NCBI GenBank assembly: GCA_963926475.1
Contig: CAWUXE010000005.1
Span: forward strand, 1-45,865
Direction of reading: 5' to 3'
Origin: UBA2040 sp002384725
Lineage (GTDB): Bacteria > Bacteroidota > Bacteroidia > Flavobacteriales_D > Crocinitomicaceae
DNA: 45,865 bases
Shown here: positions 16,654 to 24,209 of the stretch, one piece after another
Layout of the letters: each line of letters starts with the position of its first letter
Position numbering within the stretch: the stretch's first letter is position 1
Notes under the pieces: generated by a model
Told to the model about the DNA's origin: nothing
What the model saw: only the letters and a program-made list of their open reading frames with translations
The model's database searches: none
Translations under genes and position numbers: made by a program

Positions 16654-17529
16654 TTATCTCTGAATAGAAATAGTTTTAGAGTTCGCAACGTTATTTACAA
16701 AGAAGTGTACGACATACATACCGTTTTTCACATTCGAAGGAATACGAATCATTTCTTTGTTCAACCCAATATTTGAAGCATCCAATTGAGATGAATAAGC
16801 GCTTCGACCACTCATATCAACTATGTTTACACTTGTTGCTCCGCTGATTAAAGATGAATACGTAAGGTAAACCATTGAATTATTAGGAGAAAAAGAAGCG
16901 TTGAAATCACTTACCATCGCTAAATTTACTTCGTCAACTCCAGCCGTGCTTCCTATTGGATGTACAGATGTATAAATTACATCTCCAGTATTTTGACCAT
17001 TGTTATTTGCTTTATTGGTAGCAATATAAAAACGAATTGTTCCCGCATCTGCCGCAGGAGCTGTCCATGTCCACAGCCATGGATTTGTACCTGAAGAACT
17101 TGCAGTCGTGTTTCCAACATAGAATCTTCCACCTCCTGAAGAAGCTGCTGTTCCACCAGATGCATTTGCATTCAGTGTTCCAACAACATTATTAGATGCA
17201 TCCAAAACAGTTGCTTGGAAACCTTTCTTTGCAGGTGAGCTGGCCATACTTAAAGCCAAGTTGTACGTTTGTCCAGGAGTATAATTTGATACTGGCATAG
17301 TTCCACTGGCAAAAACAAAAAGATTCTCAGGAGTTCCGTCTTGCACTGTGCCTGAATGACACGCTGTGCAATTCCCCTCGCCAGGAGCACCGGTATTACC
17401 AGGTTGGGCCCCACTTGAAAAAATGTGGTTTGTTGTGTTTTTTTGAATTACAGAATCTCCTACTTTTTCCCATGACAACGTCAAAGAAATAGCAACTAAA
17501 CCTGTAAATAATAAGTAATGTTTTTTCAT
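16654..17529 (-). CDS. T9SS cargo with CxxCH motif (choice-of-anchor V/Reeler-like)
   Basis: A 291-residue secreted protein. It has a signal peptide, then a CTACH motif (Cys54, Cys57, His58) in a Gly/Asn-rich segment (GEGNCTACHSG) that could bind a c-type haem. A beta-rich Ser/Gly/Thr domain follows (~70-195; PAKKGFQATVLD and WTWTAP segments), of the Reeler/choice-of-anchor V kind. About 85 C-terminal residues follow, with VNIVDMSGR and NGMYVV, typical of a T9SS sorting domain. It is the last gene of the four-gene operon that begins at 19853. If haem is attached, the cluster would reach from the periplasm to the outer surface (inference). Whether CTACH is haem-loaded is unproven. Confidence 0.8.
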   Translation of the reverse strand: MKKHYLLFTGLVAISLTLSWEKVGDSVIQKNTTNHIFSSGAQPGNTGAPGEGNCTACHSGTVQDGTPENLFVFASGTMPVSNYTPGQTYNLALSMASSPAKKGFQATVLDASNNVVGTLNANASGGTAASSGGGRFYVGNTTASSSGTNPWLWTWTAPAADAGTIRFYIATNKANNNGQNTGDVIYTSVHPIGSTAGVDEVNLAMVSDFNASFSPNNSMVYLTYSSLISGATSVNIVDMSGRSAYSSQLDASNIGLNKEMIRIPSNVKNGMYVVHFFVNNVANSKTISIQR

Positions 17530-17580
17530 ATGTTAGGAATTTTAATTTGCTTATTTATATATAAAATTAAGGGATTTGTA

Positions 17581-17949
17581 TCAATTATTTAATTTGCCTT
17601 GATTTATCCAGCAAGAGAAATGGTTGGCTAGACTATCTGCAAGTTTTGGCGCACCTTGTGGCATATTCGAAACCCCTCCTTCGTGACGAATTGCTTTTAA
17701 AATGTCACTTGCTCTAGCGCTAACTTGAGCATGTGTTTGCAGATTCAACCCGCTTGTACCCGATCCATCATGACAACCGGAGGTAGAACAGTTCACATCG
17801 ATTATTGTTTTAATCTTCGTCTGGTAAAATACCGTATCAGGACAATTTACAGATAAGAAAGGCTCCGGAACTTTGTCTTTTTTGCACGAAGTAGGAAAGG
17901 TCAAATAGCCAAGTATTAAAATGGTAAATGCAATAAATTTTAGCTTCAT
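17581..17949 (-). CDS. Lipoprotein cytochrome c-like protein with CX4CH site
   Basis: A 122-residue lipoprotein. The signal sequence ends TSC, with the lipid Cys at residue 22. It contains Cys54-STSG-Cys59-His60, a CX4CH variant of the haem c attachment motif, followed by SNMPQG (Met96, a likely sixth ligand) and the class I cytochrome ending CWINQGK. The order of Cys/His site, MPxG loop and WI-x-x-G helix fits a small mono-haem cytochrome. The start overlaps the DUF5777 stop by four bases (ATGA-type coupling). It is probably anchored in the outer or inner membrane facing the periplasm or the surface. Confidence 0.78.
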   Translation of the reverse strand: MKLKFIAFTILILGYLTFPTSCKKDKVPEPFLSVNCPDTVFYQTKIKTIIDVNCSTSGCHDGSGTSGLNLQTHAQVSARASDILKAIRHEGGVSNMPQGAPKLADSLANHFSCWINQGKLNN

Positions 17950-18818
17950 TTTCTTCTTATTTTAAAGTTACGAGAAATACTAAATCCTAATCGAAATTGA
18001 CCTTTTAACCAATCGGATTGTGTTAATGCTATATACTGAACGTCGCCAAAGCCTCGAGCGTTGGTTAAGTTGATATGAAAATTATGACCATTGGTAACAA
18101 ATTCAAAACCAAGGGCTAAACTATTCTTTGCATCTGGTCGAAATCCGCTTGGTTCTATATTATGAAAGTACTCGGCTATAATGCCAATGCTCTTGTTGAT
18201 CTTGAGATTCGCCGCTACGCCAACTGAGAAAATTCCGTTTGCATCATTGGTCGCAACGTAGTTTCGATGCGTATATGTTGGCATTATGGCTAAACTCAAG
18301 CGATCACCAAATTTTCGTGTGACAACCATTTGAGTCGAATAAGCGAATCGTCTAGTAAAATCTGGCTCAAAATTCGCCACACTTTGAGGATCATCTATAG
18401 ATTTCATATATGTTGCGTATAAATTGCCTATTACGGCAATAGAAACGGGCATCTTTTTTTCTGCATTTTGCGTTAAAAATCGTCCCTTAATGAAACCATC
18501 CAACAAGGATGTGTAGGGTAATCCAATTCCTTTGCTCCTGCCAATACCGGCCATCCATTTATCGGCAAAGCCATATTCCATCGCCATCCGAATATCCGCT
18601 GCTTGGTCAAACCCGAATGCTTGCTGCACTCCTCCATTTGATCCAGCAAAATCTCCAAAACGGTGCTCAATTCTGTATTCCCACTGACGCTTTTGGAGTA
18701 CTTCGGTAGAATGTGAATTTATAATTCGAGTCGAATTGAATGTTTCCGTTACATCTTGACCGAAACAAATTGAAGTTAAACCAACTCCAAAAAAAAGTAA
18801 AATTCTTTTCATAATCAT
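17946..18818 (-). CDS. DUF5777 family beta-barrel protein
   Basis: An outer-membrane protein of 290 aa with a signal peptide ending CFGQ. It has many short alternating strands with aromatic girdle residues, for example the C-terminal RLGFSISRNF. The family annotation DUF5777 comes from recognised segments (EYRIEHRFGDFAG, WMAGIGRSKG). The function of the family is unknown. Its start is directly adjacent to the stop of the cytochrome gene upstream, and its end overlaps the lipoprotein cytochrome. A barrel encoded between two cytochromes suggests it could hold or pass redox partners through the outer membrane, in the manner of MtrB (inference only). Confidence 0.8.
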   Translation of the reverse strand: MIMKRILLFFGVGLTSICFGQDVTETFNSTRIINSHSTEVLQKRQWEYRIEHRFGDFAGSNGGVQQAFGFDQAADIRMAMEYGFADKWMAGIGRSKGIGLPYTSLLDGFIKGRFLTQNAEKKMPVSIAVIGNLYATYMKSIDDPQSVANFEPDFTRRFAYSTQMVVTRKFGDRLSLAIMPTYTHRNYVATNDANGIFSVGVAANLKINKSIGIIAEYFHNIEPSGFRPDAKNSLALGFEFVTNGHNFHINLTNARGFGDVQYIALTQSDWLKGQFRLGFSISRNFKIRRK

Positions 18819-19853
18819 TTATTTCTCGGCCAATTGTCGAATGTACGCCATTAAATCATTTATCTGCACGTCGTTCATTTTATCCTTGGTATACCGTGGC
18901 ATATATTGGTTTCTCCCAGCCATAGTATACGTGCCATAACGTATAATCTGGTAGGCTGACTTATCTGAATATCCTTCCATATGATTCACAAACATTTGAG
19001 CGGATAACTTATCCGAGTCCAGTTTCAAAAAGGTAACTCGTCCGTCTTTATGACAAGACAAACAAGCATTGTTGTAAATAAATTTACCTGTTTCAGCATT
19101 TCCACCTTCACCGTACTTTCTTTTTTCTCTTGGCATGGCTTCATCAAAATGAGCGGAATAGCCTTGAACGTACGATTTTTCCAATTCAATCAGAAGTTTC
19201 GCTTTTTCTTCAGCATCAAGTTGATTTACTAACCTTGCGTTCTTGATTTGATTGTTGGTCAGATTAACATCCATTATTGACAATTCCGTAGCCTTAAAAT
19301 AATGCATAATTGCCTCTACTTCCCAATCTTTTAATGTTCGTCCTGCTGCGCAATATTTTGCACAAACTTGAATGGATTCAGGCAAGGACTTTTTTGCCTT
19401 TGTAATTATGTCACCATACTTTTTTATGTAATCGTCGTTGTAAAATGAGGTTCGGTTATAGATTCCCCAAAAGGTTGAAGCGGGTAGAAATGCAAGGTTG
19501 TTTTTTTGAGCATAAGCTAATCGACTTGCTGGATCTTGGTCATTTGCATTTTCGAACTCTCGACCTAAATTGTGGCAATCGGTACACACAAAGTATGGAC
19601 TAATTATTTTCGACTTTAGGAGTTTTCTTTTTAATTGTCCACTGCGAATGAGTTCTAAACCATATTTCGCTTTTAACGGATCTACCTTTTCGATAGTGTG
19701 GTTTAACTTCTCGCCGCCCAAAGAAAGTCGTACATCGTCCAAACTGGTCAAAGGCATTTCAATTTTCTTGTATTCTCCGTCTTCATCTTTAGATTGGACA
19801 GAAAAAAGTCCAACCAAACTAAACAGAAAAAACACTCCAAATAATTTCATCAT
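18819..19853 (-). CDS. Periplasmic c-type cytochrome with two CxxCH sites
   Basis: Exported cytochrome with two haem attachment sites, about 344 aa. Numbered from the upstream ATG at 19871: CTDCH at 96-100, and CLSCH at 270-274 followed by YMPRYTKDKM, with Met324 as the likely axial ligand. Between them lies CAKYC (170-174) in CAAGR, a conserved-looking cysteine pair that lacks the histidine. The signal peptide has no lipobox. Start choice: the ATG at 19871 sits within a TATCTTTA promoter box, so the ATG at 19853 is preferred. It is the first gene of the operon with DUF5777, the CX4CH lipoprotein and the T9SS cargo. No oxidase subunit is near, so a role in a non-respiratory or outer-membrane electron path is open. 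Confidence 0.82.
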   Translation of the reverse strand: MMKLFGVFFLFSLVGLFSVQSKDEDGEYKKIEMPLTSLDDVRLSLGGEKLNHTIEKVDPLKAKYGLELIRSGQLKRKLLKSKIISPYFVCTDCHNLGREFENANDQDPASRLAYAQKNNLAFLPASTFWGIYNRTSFYNDDYIKKYGDIITKAKKSLPESIQVCAKYCAAGRTLKDWEVEAIMHYFKATELSIMDVNLTNNQIKNARLVNQLDAEEKAKLLIELEKSYVQGYSAHFDEAMPREKRKYGEGGNAETGKFIYNNACLSCHKDGRVTFLKLDSDKLSAQMFVNHMEGYSDKSAYQIIRYGTYTMAGRNQYMPRYTKDKMNDVQINDLMAYIRQLAEK

Positions 19854-19870
19854 GCATTTTGATTTCACCA

Positions 19871-19878
19871 TAAAGATA
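19871..19878 (-). promoter_or_regulatory. Candidate -7 box of the cytochrome operon
   Basis: TATCTTTA on the minus strand, one base off TAnnTTTG. It lies 17 bases before the ATG at 19853 and overlaps the alternative ATG at 19871. Confidence 0.4.
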
Positions 19879-19972
19879 AAAAATGAAATTGAAGAAAGGA
19901 ATCTCTTGATGTCATTCGCTTAGCATTGAATTGTTGAAAAATGATTAGTTTAGCGGAGACATTGAATTTCAG

Positions 19973-20536
19973 ATGAAAAAAAAGGAACTGCGTTCGGCGT
20001 TTAAAGAAAAAAGAAAAGAACTATCCCCAGGGAAATTAAGTTCACTTTCAGAAGAAATTCTTGAACGAACATTAGCTACTTTCCAACTTGAAAAAAAGGT
20101 GGTGAGTATTTTCTTGCCTATTGAACGTCAACGAGAAATCAATACGTATTCCTTATGGGAAAAAATCCGAAGTTTTGAAGGACATGTTGCCGTGCCAAAA
20201 GTAAACGCACCCAAAGGAGATCTGAAGCATTATTTATTGACAAACCATGCTCAGCTCGCCATTAGCGAATTCGGAATTCCTGAACCTCAAAACGGAAAAA
20301 TAATCGCTGCCCACAAAATTGATGTGGTCATTGTACCTTTACTTTGTTTTGACGAGTCTGGTCACAGAGTAGGTTATGGTGGTGGTTTTTACGATCGTTT
20401 TCTGAAAAAATGTAATCCGCAATGTAAATTTATAGGATTGTCTCTTTTTCCTCCGGTGAAAAAAATAGATGACGTAACCAAGCAAGATATCAAGCTTCAC
20501 GCATGTGTTACACCTACCCAAGTATATCGTTTCTAG
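19973..20536 (+). CDS. 5-formyltetrahydrofolate cyclo-ligase
   Basis: Cytosolic enzyme that converts 5-formyl-THF to 5,10-methenyl-THF using ATP, returning folate to one-carbon metabolism. The length of 187 aa is normal for the family. Seen: a basic N-terminus with KKKELRSAFKEKR, VAVPKVN, the ATP/substrate loop GYGGGFYDRFL near residue 130, and C-terminal CVTPTQVY. The start ATG at 19973 is followed by an AAA-rich coding stretch. The gene is divergent from the cytochrome operon. Confidence 0.94.
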   Translation: MKKKELRSAFKEKRKELSPGKLSSLSEEILERTLATFQLEKKVVSIFLPIERQREINTYSLWEKIRSFEGHVAVPKVNAPKGDLKHYLLTNHAQLAISEFGIPEPQNGKIIAAHKIDVVIVPLLCFDESGHRVGYGGGFYDRFLKKCNPQCKFIGLSLFPPVKKIDDVTKQDIKLHACVTPTQVYRF

Positions 20537-20615
20537 ATTGTTGGCATAACTTTTGAATTACAGTAGATATCCAGTTAATTCAAACTTTTTTCTTAAATCA
20601 CACGTATATACCGTT

Positions 20616-21161
20616 GTGAAATGGCTTTTGCTTCTTTCTTGGGTTTTATTAAGTTCCGTTTTGCGCGTTCCAAAAGGTAAAGGAACCTTTGGTGTTTGTG
20701 TCTCTTATCAAGCGACTGGGAAAATAACGACCTATATTGCCTATTTAAATGATGGCGGTAGATTATCCAGCCGAAAAACCATATTGGAGGATGAATTCGT
20801 AAAATTCGCTTCAGGATTTTGGCCCAGTATTTACAATCCTACACGCGAAAATATTTTTGAAAAAGAAGGATTATTTTGTAAGGTTATCGTGGATGAAACG
20901 ACTAAAAAACAATATCCAATTTGCGCCCCGATGGACTCCTTGTGGAAGTTGAGATTTGCAACCTACCCGTTTACAGGAATTATTGCCGATGGATGGAGTG
21001 GAAAAAATTATCGTCCTTCAAGCGGACAAGAACAATTCCTACACAAGGAATTTGGGATTTATAATATTGACCATGACTTCTTTGTTGATACCAGTTTTTG
21101 GAAAATCATGAGATCCGTGAATGACCCAGAATGGATTAACTTGTATAAAAATTTACCATGA
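20616..21161 (+). CDS. Unknown exported or membrane-anchored protein
   Basis: I do not recognise this protein. From the GTG at 20616 it is 181 aa, starting with a basic residue and a hydrophobic segment (WLLLLSWVLLSS) that is a signal anchor or signal peptide. The frame is open further up to a TTG at 20553, but those 21 residues do not look coding. The rest is soluble, with many aromatic residues (WSGKNYRPSSGQEQFLHKEF). It overlaps the DUF547 lipoprotein by four bases (ATGA), so the two are translated together and may act in the same place. Confidence 0.65.
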   Translation: MKWLLLLSWVLLSSVLRVPKGKGTFGVCVSYQATGKITTYIAYLNDGGRLSSRKTILEDEFVKFASGFWPSIYNPTRENIFEKEGLFCKVIVDETTKKQYPICAPMDSLWKLRFATYPFTGIIADGWSGKNYRPSSGQEQFLHKEFGIYNIDHDFFVDTSFWKIMRSVNDPEWINLYKNLP

Positions 21162-22123
21162 GAATTATCACATTAACCTTCAGCTTACTTTTACTTTTTG
21201 GATGCTCAGAAAGTCCGAAAGAAACTGCAAATTCCAACAATGAAGAAACTTCTGCTATTGATAAGGCAAAAGCAGAAGGAATTTCTGAGACCCAAATAAA
21301 AGGAGATCCAGAAATACAAGAAATCATCGAAACGAAAGTTATCACGAAGGACGGGAAAAAAGTTACGGTTCAAAAAAAGGTAAATCCTATTTCTGGCAAA
21401 ACAGAGTTGATTGAGGTTGCCCCTGACGCTCCAACTGTAACAATCGACGAATCGAAAATAACAGAAACCAAAATGATCAAGGTAGATTTCTCAGAAGTTT
21501 ACGGTCAAATTTTAAGCAATTTTGTATCCAGTTCTGGTAATGTGAACTATCCAGCTTTAAAGACAAATCGCCAAATGTTATCACAGGCAACTCAGCATTT
21601 TGAAGAAAATCCACCAGAAGCTTCTTGGAGCAAAAACGAAAAATTGGCGTATTGGATCAATGCTTATAATTTATATACGATCGAATTGGTGGTCGACAAT
21701 TATCCAGTAAAATCAATTAAAGACATAGCTGGTGGAAAACCTTGGGATAAAAAATTCATCAAATTGGATGGGAAAACTTTGAGTTTAAACGATATCGAGA
21801 ATGGAATTATCCGCAAAGATTTCAACGAACCCAGAATTCACTTTGCGGTGAATTGTGCGAGTATTTCCTGTCCGAAACTATTGAATAAAGCCTATACAGC
21901 AGGAAACTTAAACTCTTTACTCGAATCTCAAACCAAACGATTCATCAATGATAACTCTATGAATATGATCTCTGCGACTAAACCAGAAATTTCGAATATA
22001 TTCGATTGGTACAAAGTTGATTTTGGAAATGTAATTACTTTCTTAAACAAGTATTCGGATACAGAAATTGAAAGTTCAGCGAAGATTTCTTACAAAGAAT
22101 ACAATTGGAATTTGAATAAATAA
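21158..22123 (+). CDS. DUF547 domain lipoprotein
   Basis: A 321-residue lipoprotein with lipobox LLFGC (Cys16). A charged linker with KVITKDGKKVTVQKK runs to residue ~100. A DUF547 domain follows (~115-300): YWINAYNLYTIELV, NYPVKSIKDI, LSLNDIENGIIR, EPRIHFAVNCASISCP. The conserved His and Cys of IHFAVNCASISCP suggest a catalytic or metal site, but the family's activity is unknown. It is coupled to the unknown exported gene upstream. A strong terminator follows at 22132. Confidence 0.87.
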   Translation: MRIITLTFSLLLLFGCSESPKETANSNNEETSAIDKAKAEGISETQIKGDPEIQEIIETKVITKDGKKVTVQKKVNPISGKTELIEVAPDAPTVTIDESKITETKMIKVDFSEVYGQILSNFVSSSGNVNYPALKTNRQMLSQATQHFEENPPEASWSKNEKLAYWINAYNLYTIELVVDNYPVKSIKDIAGGKPWDKKFIKLDGKTLSLNDIENGIIRKDFNEPRIHFAVNCASISCPKLLNKAYTAGNLNSLLESQTKRFINDNSMNMISATKPEISNIFDWYKVDFGNVITFLNKYSDTEIESSAKISYKEYNWNLNK

Positions 22124-22131
22124 TCAAAAAA

Positions 22132-22165
22132 AAAAGGGCACAATGCATTGTGCCTTTCTTTTTTT
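22132..22165. terminator. Bidirectional terminator, perfect palindrome
   Basis: GGCACAATG-CATTGTGCC (22137-22154) with A-rich sequence on the left and T-rich on the right. It closes both the DUF547 gene (+) and fabI (-). Confidence 0.9.
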
Positions 22166-22186
22166 GCGTTATTTTTTTATTATTTC

Positions 22187-22999
22187 CTATTCCCCAAATT
22201 TCTCGATAACCTGTTGCGTTACACCCGTATTGCTGAATCCTCCATCGTGGAATAAATTCTGCATGGTAACGTATCTAGTCAAATCCGAAAACATCGATAC
22301 ACAATAATCTGCACAAGCTACTGCTGGTGCGTTTCCTAGTGGCGACATTTGTTCTGAGAAATTAATGAATTCAGTAAACCCTTTGATTCCTTGTCCAGCG
22401 GTGGTAACCGTTGGAGATTGAGAAATCGTATTTACACGTACTTTTTTCTTGATTCCGTAGTGATAACCAAATGAACGTGTGATTGATTCTAACAATGACT
22501 TCGCATCCGCCATATCGTTGTAATCAGGGAAAATACGTTGTGCCGCAATGTACGTCAAAGCAACAACCGAACTCCACTCGTTCAATGCATCCAACTTGTA
22601 GCACGACGCCAAAGTTTTGTGCAAAGAAATCGCTGAGACATCCATTGATTGGTTATAGAACGCGTAATTGTTTTCTGTGTAATGCTTTCCTTTTCTAACG
22701 TTCGGCGACATTCCAATCGAGTGCAAAACGAAATCTAATTTACCACCAAGAATATCCATAGATTTACTGATTAGATTGTCCAAATCCTCTACAGACGTTG
22801 CATCTGCAGGAATGATTTCAGAACCCGTTTCTTTCGCCAAGTTGCTGATTTCGCCCATTCTCATGGCAATGGGTGCGTTTGTCAAAACAAATGTTGCGCC
22901 TTCTTCGCGCGCTCTTTGCGCCACTTTCCAAGCGATAGATTGTTCGTTCAATGCACCGAATATGATGCCTCTTTTTCCTTTGAGTAAATTATTTGCCAT
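22187..22999 (-). CDS. fabI: Enoyl-[acyl-carrier-protein] reductase (NADH)
   Basis: Cytosolic short-chain dehydrogenase-type enzyme that reduces trans-2-enoyl-ACP in the last step of each fatty acid elongation cycle; it is the target of triclosan in this family. It is 270 aa. Seen: KGKRGIIFGALNEQSIAW at the NAD site, LHSIGMSP, the catalytic set TYIAAQ and Y-x6-K in YNDMADAK, and GQGIKGFTEF. The start ATG is at 22999, with a TAACTTTG box 18 bases upstream. It lies downstream of the radC-wecB run but has its own promoter. Confidence 0.96.
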   Translation of the reverse strand: MANNLLKGKRGIIFGALNEQSIAWKVAQRAREEGATFVLTNAPIAMRMGEISNLAKETGSEIIPADATSVEDLDNLISKSMDILGGKLDFVLHSIGMSPNVRKGKHYTENNYAFYNQSMDVSAISLHKTLASCYKLDALNEWSSVVALTYIAAQRIFPDYNDMADAKSLLESITRSFGYHYGIKKKVRVNTISQSPTVTTAGQGIKGFTEFINFSEQMSPLGNAPAVACADYCVSMFSDLTRYVTMQNLFHDGGFSNTGVTQQVIEKFGE

Positions 23000-23017
23000 A
23001 ATTGAGTTCGTTTGTTA

Positions 23018-23025
23018 CAAAGTTA
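23018..23025 (-). promoter_or_regulatory. -7 box of fabI
   Basis: TAACTTTG on the minus strand, matching TAnnTTTG, 18 bases before the fabI ATG. No TTG is seen 19 bases upstream. Confidence 0.5.
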
Positions 23026-23046
23026 ATTATTTAATTTTATCGTTTT

Positions 23047-23826
23047 CTACGTTCGATCAAGTATGATTTCCATACCGTCGTTTGCAATTCTAACATTCGC
23101 TGGAAGTAATTTTTCAACCTCATCGTGTTTCCCCATCAAATGAGAAATATGTGTAAGATACGCTTTTTCGGGTCCAATTTCCTCGATAAAAGTCAATGCT
23201 TGTTCCAAATTGAAATGAGAAATGTGTTCCTCCTTCCGCAAGGCGTTCACGATTAAAACTTTCGTTCCTTTCAGTTTTTCTCTTTCTTCAGGAGCCACCG
23301 TTTTAGCATCAGTGATGTAGGTGAAATCGCCAATTCTAAACCCAAAAACAGGCATTTTATAGTGCATAACTTGAATCGGCGTGAACAGAACATCATCAAT
23401 TTGAAAAGCTTTATTAGCTATCGGATTGATATTTACCTTCGGAATTCCAGGGTACGGACTATCATTAAAAACATAATAAAACTCCCTTTTCAAAGCCGTT
23501 TCAACTTCCGCATTGCAATACACTTCCATATCACGTTTCTGCTTGAAATTGAAAGCGCGCACGTCATCCATTCCTGCGATATGATCTTTGTGTTCATGAG
23601 TGTAAATCACTGCTTCGAGACTTTGAACCTCCGCTCGCAACATTTGCTGACGAAAATCGGGACCCGTATCAATCACATAGTTTTTGTCATCAAAAGTCAA
23701 TAAAACAGAACATCTGAGTCGTTTGTCTTTGGGATTCTCCGAAGAGCAAACCACACACCCACAAGCAATTACGGGCACTCCCTGCGAAGTTCCAGTCCCC
23801 AAAAGTGTGATTTTCATCTTGCTCAT
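23047..23826 (-). CDS. MBL-fold metal-dependent hydrolase, PhnP-like
   Basis: A 259-residue cytosolic metallo-beta-lactamase-fold phosphodiesterase. Seen: LLGTGTSQGVPV, the cysteine-containing segment CGCVVCSSENPKDKR typical of PhnP relatives (structural zinc), the di-metal motif THEHKDHIAGMDD near residue 77, the metal-binding ITDAK, and C-terminal LTHISHLMGKHDE. PhnP acts on cyclic ribose phosphates in phosphonate use, but no phn genes are near, so the substrate here is open. The start overlaps the DUF423 stop by four bases. Confidence 0.87.
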   Translation of the reverse strand: MSKMKITLLGTGTSQGVPVIACGCVVCSSENPKDKRLRCSVLLTFDDKNYVIDTGPDFRQQMLRAEVQSLEAVIYTHEHKDHIAGMDDVRAFNFKQKRDMEVYCNAEVETALKREFYYVFNDSPYPGIPKVNINPIANKAFQIDDVLFTPIQVMHYKMPVFGFRIGDFTYITDAKTVAPEEREKLKGTKVLIVNALRKEEHISHFNLEQALTFIEEIGPEKAYLTHISHLMGKHDEVEKLLPANVRIANDGMEIILDRT

Positions 23827-24209
23827 TGCGATTTGAATATTTTAAATCCAAGTAAAATCCATCCGATGATTAAAACGGAACCACCAATAGGTGTAATTGG
23901 TCCAAGAAATTTAAGGGACATTCCAAAAACTTCTTGCAAAGCCAATCCATAAATTGAAAAGGAGAAAAGGAGTGTTCCAAGAATTATTAGGTTGACGGGA
24001 AGTCGGTTGCTAAAAGTCCATTTTTCGGTAAACGAAGCAAGCGTCAAAAGTGCCAATCCGTGATACATTTGATACCGCACACCGGTCTCAAAAGAAACTA
24101 ATTTTTCAGCGGCAATTCTTTCCTTTAAAGCATGCGCTCCAAAGGCTCCGAAAATAATCGCAACGGCAATAAAACCAATTGCCAATAGTAGAATTCTTTT
24201 TTGTGTCAT
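23823..24209 (-). CDS. DUF423 small membrane protein
   Basis: A 128-residue protein with four hydrophobic segments and the family motif FGAFGAHALKERI near the N-terminus, plus GVRYQMYHGLALL. The frame extends upstream to 24293, but the ATG at 24209 is the natural start: it overlaps the stop of the deacetylase gene by four bases, and the extra residues are charged and unlike the family. Function unknown. It is an inner-membrane protein within the wecB/deacetylase run. Confidence 0.88.
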   Translation of the reverse strand: MTQKRILLLAIGFIAVAIIFGAFGAHALKERIAAEKLVSFETGVRYQMYHGLALLTLASFTEKWTFSNRLPVNLIILGTLLFSFSIYGLALQEVFGMSLKFLGPITPIGGSVLIIGWILLGFKIFKSQ

